DNA of 64,000 nt from Actinomadura sp. J1-007 (GTDB taxonomy: Bacteria > Actinomycetota > Actinomycetes > Streptosporangiales > Streptosporangiaceae), in contig NZ_WING01000001.1 in NCBI RefSeq assembly GCF_009793335.1, positions 1,240,001 through 1,304,000 of the forward strand. The letters run 5' to 3'. Each line of letters opens with the position of its first letter. Within the stretch, counting starts at the first letter, position 1. Positions 58,170 through 64,000 of the stretch are shown here, piece after piece. The position numbers and the translations under genes are program-made. The notes below the pieces were generated by a model. It did not search any database. It saw only the letters and a list, made by a program, of their open reading frames with translations, and was not told the DNA's origin.

Positions 58170-59718
58170 GCCGCGCTCCCCTCCATGATCATGTTGAGTA
58201 CGGCGCGCTCGTCCAGGTCGCGGGCCGCGCCGGTGTGCACCACCCGGCCCTCGCGGACGACCAGCACCCGGTCGGCGAGGCCGAGCACCTCGGGCACCTC
58301 GCTCGACACCAGCAGCACCGCGATGCCGCGCCCGGCGAGCTCGCGGACCACCGCGTACAGCTCGGCGCGGGCGCCGACGTCCACGCCGCGCGTCGGCTCG
58401 TCCAGGATCAGCAGCCGCCGGTCGCCGAGCAGCCACCGGGCGAGGACGACCTTCTGCTGGTTGCCGCCCGACAGCGTCGCGACCGGCCGGCGCGGGTCGG
58501 GCGGGCGGATGTCGAGCGCCTCGATCTGGCGCCGGACGTCGGCCAGCTCGCGGCGGCGGCTCAGCCAGCCGAACGCCGCGTACCGGTCCAGGCCCGCGAC
58601 GGTGACGTTGGCCGCGACCGTCTCGTTCAGCAGCAGGGCCTGGCTCTTGCGCTCCTCGGGCGCCATCCCCATGCCGCGCCGTACGGCCGCGCGGGTGTCG
58701 CCGGGCCGGACCCGGCGCCCGTCGACCAGCACCCGCCCGGCGGTCGCGCGGCGCGCCCCGTAGACGGTCTCCAGGATCTCCGAACGGCCCGACCCGACGA
58801 GCCCGGCGAGGCCCACGATCTCGCCGGCGCGGACGGTGAACGAGACATCCTCGAACGTCCCGGCGAGGGACAGCCCCTCGACGCGCAGCACCTCGTCGCC
58901 GCGCCCGTCCCCGTCTCCGTCTCCGTCCATGGGCGCGGATGCGGGCGCGGGGCGTTCGGGGAAGGCGCTCTCGATGTCGCGGCCGGTCATCAGCTCCACC
59001 ACCCGGCCCGTCGCGGTGGTGCGGGCGGGCAGGCCGCCCGCGACCGCGCGGCCGTCCTTGAGGACGGTGACGCGGTCGCCGATCTCGCGGATCTCCTCCA
59101 GCCGGTGCGAGATGTAGACGACCGCGACGCCGGACGCGGTGAGCTCCCGGATGACGCGGAACAGGTTGCCGACCTCGTCGTGCGCGAGCGCGGCGGACGG
59201 CTCGTCCATCACGATCAGCCGCGCCCGGTGCGACAGCGCCCGCGCCATGCTGACCACCTGCTTGCGCGCGGCGGGCAGGCGGCCGACCTCGGCGCGCGGC
59301 GGGATCCCGCCGTGCCCGAGGCGGCCGAGCAGCTCGGCGGCGCGCCGCTCGGCGTCGGCGCGGCGGGTGAACCCGAACCGGGCACGCTCGTGGCCGAGGA
59401 AGATGTTGTCGGCGACCGACAGGCCGTCCACCAGGTCGAGCTCCTGGTAGATGGTCGCGATCCCGGCGCGCATGGCCGCGGTCGGTCCGTCCAGCCGGAC
59501 CGGCTCGCCGTCCAGCAGGATCTCGCCCGCGTCGGGCCGGTGCGCGCCCGCGAGCACCTTGATGAGGGTGGACTTGCCCGCGCCGTTCTGCCCGAGCAGG
59601 CAGTGCACCTCGCCCGGACGGACGTCGAGGTCGACGCCGTCCAAGGCGCGGACGCCGGGGAACTCCTTGACGATCCCGCGCATCCGGAGCAGGTCGGGGG
59701 ACTCTTCGCAGGGCCCAT
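58166..59718 (-). CDS. Sugar ABC transporter ATP-binding protein (two ABC domains; N-terminal frameshift)
   Basis: About 517 residues, fused double ATPase of the RbsA/MglA type. Domain 1 has Walker A GQNGAGKSTLI, signature-like ARKQVVSMARAL and Walker B LIVMDEPSAAL. Domain 2 has the degenerate Walker A GLVGSGRSEILE, LSGGNQQKVVLARWL and LLILDEPTRGVDVG. An internal ATG at 59683 gives MRGIVKEFPG. The ATG at 59718 has a GGGAGG ribosome site and reads MGPAKSPP; with one C added in the run complementary to 59696-59700 it joins as SPPDLLRMRGIVKEF. The frameshift is thus probable, but initiation at 59683 is possible. Confidence 0.88.
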
Positions 59719-59792
59719 GGGGCCTCCCGGGGGGTGTGGTCAGGCTGGGCGAAGACGGGGGGACAGCGGAGGGGTGTGAGGGGTGTGAGGGG

Positions 59793-60983
59793 TCAGGCGG
59801 GGTCGAAGACGTGGTCGCTGATGAGCCGGGCGCCGCCGATCACCCCGGCGGCGCCGGCGAGCTCGGACAGCACGATCGGGAGGTTGCCGGTCGCGAGCGG
59901 CAGCGACCGGCGGTAGACGACGCCGCGGATCTCCGCGAGCAGGGTGTGCCCGAGGCCCGCGACGCCGCCCGCGACGACGACCAGGCCAGGGTTGAAGAAG
60001 CTGACGAGCCCGGCGAGCACCTGCCCGACGTGCCGGCCGCCCTCGCGGACGAGCCGCACCGACTCGGCGTCCCCGGCGGCGGCGGCCTCGGCGACGTGCG
60101 CGGCGGCCAGCTCCCCGTGGTCCTCCAGGAGCCGGGCGAGCTGCGGCGAACGGCCCGAGCGGGCGGCGGCGGCCGCGTCCCGGGCGAGCGCGGCGCCGCC
60201 GAAGAACGCCTCCAGGCACCCGGCGTTGCCGCACGCGCACATCGGGCCGTCGTCGGCCACGCGGATGTGGCCGATGTCGCCCGCGCTGCCGGACACGCCC
60301 CGGTAGATCGCGCCGTCCACGACGATGCCGCAGCCGATGCCGGTGCCGATCTTCACGAGCAGGAAGTCGTCCACCGAGCGGGCGAGGCCCGAGTGCAGCT
60401 CGCCGAGCGCCATGAGGTTCACGTCGTTGTCGACCAGGACGGGGCAGCCGAGCTCCTGCCCGATCGCCTCGCGCACCGGGAACCGGTCCCAGCCCGGCAT
60501 GATCGGCGGCGCCACCGGCATCCCGTCGCGGAAGCTGACGGGCCCGGGGACGCCGATGCCCGTCCCGTGCACCTGGCCCTCGACCAGGCCCCGGTCGCGG
60601 AGCCCGGCGTACAGGTCCAGGGCCCGCTCCAGCACGACCGTCGCGCCCTGCCGCACGTCGCAGGGCTCGCTGACGTGCCCGAGGACCTCCAGCCCGCCGT
60701 CGGTGACCGCGACGTCGATCGAGGTCGCGCCGATGTCGAACGCGACGAACCGCAGGCTCGGCGACAGCCGGACGATCCCGGACCGCCGCCCGCCCCGCGA
60801 CGCCGCGAGCCCCGCCGACTCGACCAGGCCGAGCCCGGCGAGCCGGTCCAGCTCGACGGCCAGCTTCGAGCGCGACAGCCGGACGACGTCGCCCAGCTCG
60901 GCGCGCGAACGCGGGCCCTCGTCGCGCAGCAGCCGCAGCAGGCGTGCCTGGTGCACGTTCTGCGGTCGAGCCGACATGCGCAT
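59793..60983 (-). CDS. ROK-family transcriptional regulator
   Basis: 396 residues. The N-terminal winged helix (SARPQNVHQARLLRLLRDEG, SRAELGDVVRLSRSKLAVELDRL) is followed by a ROK sugar-kinase-like domain with FDIGATSIDVAVTDG, GIGVPGPVSF, DNDVNLMALGE, GTGIGCGIVVDGAIYRG and the zinc-binding CACGNAGCLEAFFGG. Start is ATG 60983 (MRMSARP); MSARP at 60977 is also possible. It precedes and probably represses the sugar ABC operon, releasing on binding the sugar. Confidence 0.88.
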   Translation of the reverse strand: MRMSARPQNVHQARLLRLLRDEGPRSRAELGDVVRLSRSKLAVELDRLAGLGLVESAGLAASRGGRRSGIVRLSPSLRFVAFDIGATSIDVAVTDGGLEVLGHVSEPCDVRQGATVVLERALDLYAGLRDRGLVEGQVHGTGIGVPGPVSFRDGMPVAPPIMPGWDRFPVREAIGQELGCPVLVDNDVNLMALGELHSGLARSVDDFLLVKIGTGIGCGIVVDGAIYRGVSGSAGDIGHIRVADDGPMCACGNAGCLEAFFGGAALARDAAAAARSGRSPQLARLLEDHGELAAAHVAEAAAAGDAESVRLVREGGRHVGQVLAGLVSFFNPGLVVVAGGVAGLGHTLLAEIRGVVYRRSLPLATGNLPIVLSELAGAAGVIGGARLISDHVFDPA

Positions 60984-61151
60984 CACGCCGTCCCTTCGGG
61001 GTCCGCTCGGGGCCCGTTCCGGCCGCCCTGCGGGGCGGCCCGCGTCCGGGCCTGGCGCGACCGTAACCGGCTTTCGCCGCGCTGAGAAGACCTTTGCACC
61101 AGATTTCGCGAACTTTCTCCACTCACAGGACAAAGCAGGGCGTGCGACGGC

Positions 61152-61184
61152 GCGAGCCCCGGCGCGTCACCGGCCGGGGCTCGC
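61152..61184. terminator. Terminator hairpin after the conservon
   Basis: Perfect 11-bp stem GCGAGCCCCGG / CCGGGGCTCGC with an 11-base loop, downstream of the conservon genes (last stop 61267 on the minus strand) and upstream of the ROK gene. Confidence 0.65.
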
Positions 61185-61233
61185 CCGGATCCCCTCGGCC
61201 CTGGGGCCGGGGGCGGTGACGCGCCAGGGCTCG
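61153..61233. repeat. Long-range inverted repeat overlapping the terminator hairpin
   Basis: 61153-61171 (CGAGCCCCGGCGCGTCACC) and 61215-61233 are complementary at 18 of 19 positions. The left arm also forms part of the local hairpin at 61152-61184, so two mutually exclusive foldings are possible in this 283-base gap (60984-61266). I see no gene here. Confidence 0.7.
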
Positions 61234-61266
61234 ACGGGACGCGAGCGGCGCGGGAGGGTCAGCGGG

Positions 61267-61881
61267 TCAGTAGGTGAGCGCTCCGGGGTCCCGGCGCCCG
61301 CTCATCGTCCGCATGATGTGCTCGACCAGCGTGATCAGGACGTGCTTGGCCGACTCGCGGTCGCGCACGTCGCAGTTGATCACCGGGATGTCGGACGGCA
61401 GGTCGAGCGCGTCGCGGACCTGGTCGGGCGAGTGCTTCCCGGCGCCCTCGAAGTGGTTGACGCCGATGATGAACGGCACGCCGCGCCGTTCGAAGTAGTC
61501 GACCGAGGGGAAGCAGTCGGCCAGGCGGCGGGTGTCGACGAGCACCACGGCGCCGAGCGCGCCCTTGGCCAGCTCGTCCCACATGAACCAGAAGCGGTCC
61601 TGGCCGGGCGTGCCGAACACGAACAGGACCAGCCCGTTCGGCAGGGTGATCCGGCCGAAGTCCATCGCCACCGTCGTGGTCGTCTTCTGCGCCACGGCGG
61701 TGGTGTCGTCGATCCCGACGCTCTTCTCGGTGAGCGCCTCCTCGGTGCGCAGCGGCCGGATCTCGCTGACCGCGCTCACCAGGGTCGTCTTGCCGACGCC
61801 GAAGCCGCCGGCGACAAGGATCTTGACGGTCAGCGCGGACTCGCCCTGAGGCGGTCCCGCGTCAGAGCGCACGGATTCCAT
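61267..61881 (-). CDS. cvnD: CvnD-like ATP/GTP-binding protein
   Basis: 204-residue small GTPase-like conservon protein. The P-loop is GGFGVGKTTLVSAVSE (about 25-40), followed by FVFGTPGQDRFWFMWDEL as the switch II-like DxxG region and a VNHFEGAGKHSP segment near the NKxD position. It starts at ATG 61881 and overlaps the CvnC stop by 20 bases. Conservon GTPases work with CvnA-C as a membrane-associated sensing complex, with roles in development or metabolism in Streptomyces. The signal here is unknown. Confidence 0.9.
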   Translation of the reverse strand: MESVRSDAGPPQGESALTVKILVAGGFGVGKTTLVSAVSEIRPLRTEEALTEKSVGIDDTTAVAQKTTTTVAMDFGRITLPNGLVLFVFGTPGQDRFWFMWDELAKGALGAVVLVDTRRLADCFPSVDYFERRGVPFIIGVNHFEGAGKHSPDQVRDALDLPSDIPVINCDVRDRESAKHVLITLVEHIMRTMSGRRDPGALTY

Positions 61882-62286
61882 CGATCACTTCCTTGAGTAC
61901 GCGCTCGCTGGGGAACTGGGCCACCGGCGCGGGGCGCCTGACCTGGATCAGCGAGTGATCGAGCAGGTCGCCGAGCAGGACCCGGACGACCCCGAGGGGA
62001 GTTCCAGCTCCGACGCTATCTCGGCGACCGACAGCGAGGTGCGGCAAAGCTCCAAGATCATCTCATGTTCGGGTTCCGGCGCCCAGGGCGGCGCGGACGG
62101 GCCCGGCCCCGGCCCGTCCCCCGCCGCGCCGCCGCCGTCCACCGACGCGATGAGCGCGACGAGGTCGAACACGTCGCCGTCGTAGTGCGTGCGCCCGCCG
62201 GTGAGCGCGTACGGGCGCACGACGGGGCCGGCCGCGTCGTCGAACCAGGCCGCCCCGCCGGGCCCGGTCCCTCCCGAGCGGGACAT
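61862..62286 (-). CDS. cvnC: CvnC-like DUF742 protein (frameshifted)
   Basis: About 141 residues after repair. The N-terminus (MSRSGGTGPGGAAWFDDAAG, then VVRPYALTGGRTH) runs to VAEIASELELP. The C-terminus LGVVRVLLGDLLDHSLIQVR is in another frame. Adding one C in the run complementary to 61996-61999 gives ELELPLGVVRVLLGDL, the standard DUF742 sequence that resembles a winged helix. It lies one base after CvnB and overlaps CvnD, in the order A-B-C-D. Confidence 0.85.
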
Positions 62287-62287
62287 C

Positions 62288-62746
62288 CTACGCGCCGCCC
62301 GGCTCGGCCTGCCCGGCGAGCGGGACGGCCCGGGGGTTGGCCGACAGGTGCTGGCCGACGCGGGTCACCAGCATCGCCATCTCGTACGCGATGATCCCGA
62401 GGTCGGCGTCGGAGTCGGCGAGGACCGCCAGGCACGCGCCGCGCCCGGCCGCGGTGACGAACAGGAACGCCGACTCCATCTCCACGATCGTCTGCCGGAC
62501 CGCGCCGCCGCCGAACGACTCGCCCGCGCCGCGCGCCAGGCTCTGGAAGCTGGCGGCGACCGCGGACAGGTGGTCGGAGTCCTCGCGGGCGAGCCCGCGC
62601 GACGCGGCGATCCGCAGGCCGTCGCTCGACAGCACCACCGCGTTCTGCACCTGGGCCACCCGCTGCACCAGGCTGTCGAGCAGCCAGTTCAGCTCGCCGC
62701 CCGCGGCGCCCGCGGCGTCCGGGCCTGGGTGCTGTGCCTCTGTCAT
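62288..62746 (-). CDS. cvnB: CvnB-like roadblock/LC7 domain protein
   Basis: 152 residues with the roadblock/LC7 core: LNWLLDSLVQRVAQVQNAVVLSSDGLRIA at about 20-48, RQTIVEMESAFLFVTAAGRGACLAVLAD at about 83-110, and AYEMAMLVTRVGQHL near 125. Its ATG 62746 overlaps the CvnA stop (ATGA). In conservons it is thought to regulate the small GTPase CvnD. Confidence 0.9.
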   Translation of the reverse strand: MTEAQHPGPDAAGAAGGELNWLLDSLVQRVAQVQNAVVLSSDGLRIAASRGLAREDSDHLSAVAASFQSLARGAGESFGGGAVRQTIVEMESAFLFVTAAGRGACLAVLADSDADLGIIAYEMAMLVTRVGQHLSANPRAVPLAGQAEPGGA

Positions 62747-64000
62747 GTGGTGTCGTCCTCCTGCTCACTCGGGGTCTGCCCTGCCTCGGCCGCCTCGTGG
62801 CGGCCCCGCTGCCAGCCGCGCTGCATGGCGGACATCATCGAACGCATCGCCTCGGGCGAGCGCTGCGCCTCCACGGCCTCCCCGTCGGGGACCTCGGCGT
62901 CCGGCAGGTCGCCGCTCTCCGTCCGCGCCCCGGGCGCCGCCTCCGGAGCCGGACGCGGCGCGCCGCCGTCCGGGGCCCAAGCCTCGGTGCGCGGGGCCTC
63001 GGGCCTGGGGCCTCGGGCCGCGGGGCGTCCGGGACCGGCGCGGCCAGGGGGGCGTCCGCGGGAACCTGCGGCGCCCGGCCCTCGGCGGCCAGGTGCGCGT
63101 CCACGCGTTCGCGGAGCTGGGGCGCCAGGTGCGTCTGCCGCCTGCGCTTGGGCAGCCCGCCCTCCGCGAGCGGCGCCTGCGCCTCCGGCTCGGCGCGCTG
63201 AGGCTCGACGCGTTCAGGCGCGGCACGCTTCGGCTCGGCGCGCTCGGTGTGCTCGGTGTGCTCGGGCTCCGGGCGGGCGTGCTGCGGGGCGGGGCGCGGG
63301 CGTTCGGGCTCGGGCGCGCGGCGCGGCTCGGGGACCGGTTCGGGCGACCGCTCGGCCTCCGCGACCAGCCGGACGATCCCGGCGGTCTGCGGCGGCGTGC
63401 CCGCCGACGCGCGCGCCGGCTCCAGCGCCGTCGCCGGCTTCGGGAGGGTGCGCATGGGCCCGGTGGAGCGGCGGCCCCCCGTGTCGGGGTCGGGCGCCTC
63501 GACGATGAGGGTGGACGGGATGAGGGCGATCGCCGTCGTCCCGCCGTACGCCGAGTGCCGCAGGGTGACCTTGACGTCGTGGCGGCGCGCGAGCCGCGCG
63601 ACGACGAACAGGCCGAGCTGCGCGCTGTCGGACGGGTCGAACTCCGGCGGGTCCGACAGCCGCGCGTTCGCCGAGCGCAGCGCCTCGTCGGTCATGCCGA
63701 GCCCGCGGTCCTCGACCTCGATCGCGAAGCCGTTCGGGACGGGGTGGCCGCTGACCCGCACCGGCGACTGCGGCGGCGAGAACGTGGTGGCGTTCTCCAC
63801 GATCTCGGCGAGCAGGTGGATCACGTCGGCGACGGCCGAGCCGAGCAGCGCGATCCGCGGCAGCGGCTGGACCCGTACGCGCGGGTAGTCCTCGACCTCG
63901 GCGACCGCGCCGCGCACCACGTCCACCAGCGGGACGGGCCGGCGCCAGCCGCGGCCCGCGGTCTTGCCCGCGAGGATGACCAGGCCCTCGGCGTGCCGCC
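62743..64000 (-). CDS. cvnA: CvnA-like sensor histidine kinase, C-terminal part (partial, frameshifted)
   Basis: The gene enters from beyond 64000, so the sensor and dimerisation parts are missing. The visible ATPase domain has EIVENATTFSPPQSPVRV (N box), EVEDRGLGMTDEAL (G1 box) and AQLGLFVVARLARRH (G2 region). A long Pro/Glu/Arg-rich low-complexity tail follows, with EHTEHTERAEPKRAAPERVEPQ-type repeats. The end of the tail (EAVEAQRSPEAMRSMM, MQRGWQRGRHEAAEAG) lies in another frame and stops at 62743. One C added in the run complementary to 63001-63003 reconnects it. It couples to CvnB by ATGA. Confidence 0.85.

Overview
The window comes from a very GC-rich actinobacterium. Third codon positions are almost always G or C, GTG/TTG starts are common, and genes are often joined by ATGA/GTGA/TGATG overlaps. 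A CvnABCD conservon, DUF1707, PucR and CYP125/FadA5 genes point to a Streptosporangiales-type soil actinomycete such as Actinomadura. That genus guess is inference. I see no rRNA, tRNA, CRISPR array, insertion sequence or prophage.

Layout. (1) 11-14904, all minus strand: a purine catabolic supercluster. It runs from OHCU decarboxylase, HIU hydrolase, urate oxidase, a three-subunit xanthine dehydrogenase with an interposed 8-oxoguanine deaminase-like amidohydrolase, an NCS2 purine permease and XdhC, to a small cyclotransferase-like protein. It then continues into glyoxylate salvage (hydroxypyruvate isomerase, tartronate semialdehyde reductase, glyoxylate carboligase) and allantoinase. A PucR regulator (15112-16638) is divergent from it, followed by a catalase that could remove the H2O2 made by urate oxidase. 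(2) 18248-25192: an MFS transporter, then a five-gene coupled minus-strand cluster: KAS III/OleA-like condensing enzyme, GT2, cytochrome P450, adenylate-forming ligase, NAD-dependent reductase. This looks like a specialised-lipid pathway. (3) 25193-40025: a steroid-degradation region. CYP125, FadA5, an Rv3548c-like SDR, two tandem P450s, a 3Fe-4S ferredoxin and an alcohol dehydrogenase are interspersed with five matches to the KstR operator (TNNAACNNGTTNNA). A GT4, methyltransferase, alpha-toroid protein and second methyltransferase are embedded in it. (4) 40187-53797: a mixed region with a secreted nuclease, a 26-residue cysteine-rich metallothionein-like peptide too short for ordinary gene calling, a membrane-anchored Asp-box propeller, DUF1707, Uma2, a GlxA-type regulator with divergent oxidoreductase, a TetM-like ribosomal protection GTPase and a cupin. 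(5) 53853-60983: a CUT2 sugar ABC transporter with ROK regulator, oxidoreductase and sugar isomerase. (6) 61267-64000: a conservon (CvnDCBA) cut by the window edge.

Eleven otherwise intact genes each carry one apparent one-base deletion, always repaired by adding one G or C and nearly always inside a G/C run. This looks like systematic sequencing or assembly error rather than gene decay. These genes are annotated across the break.
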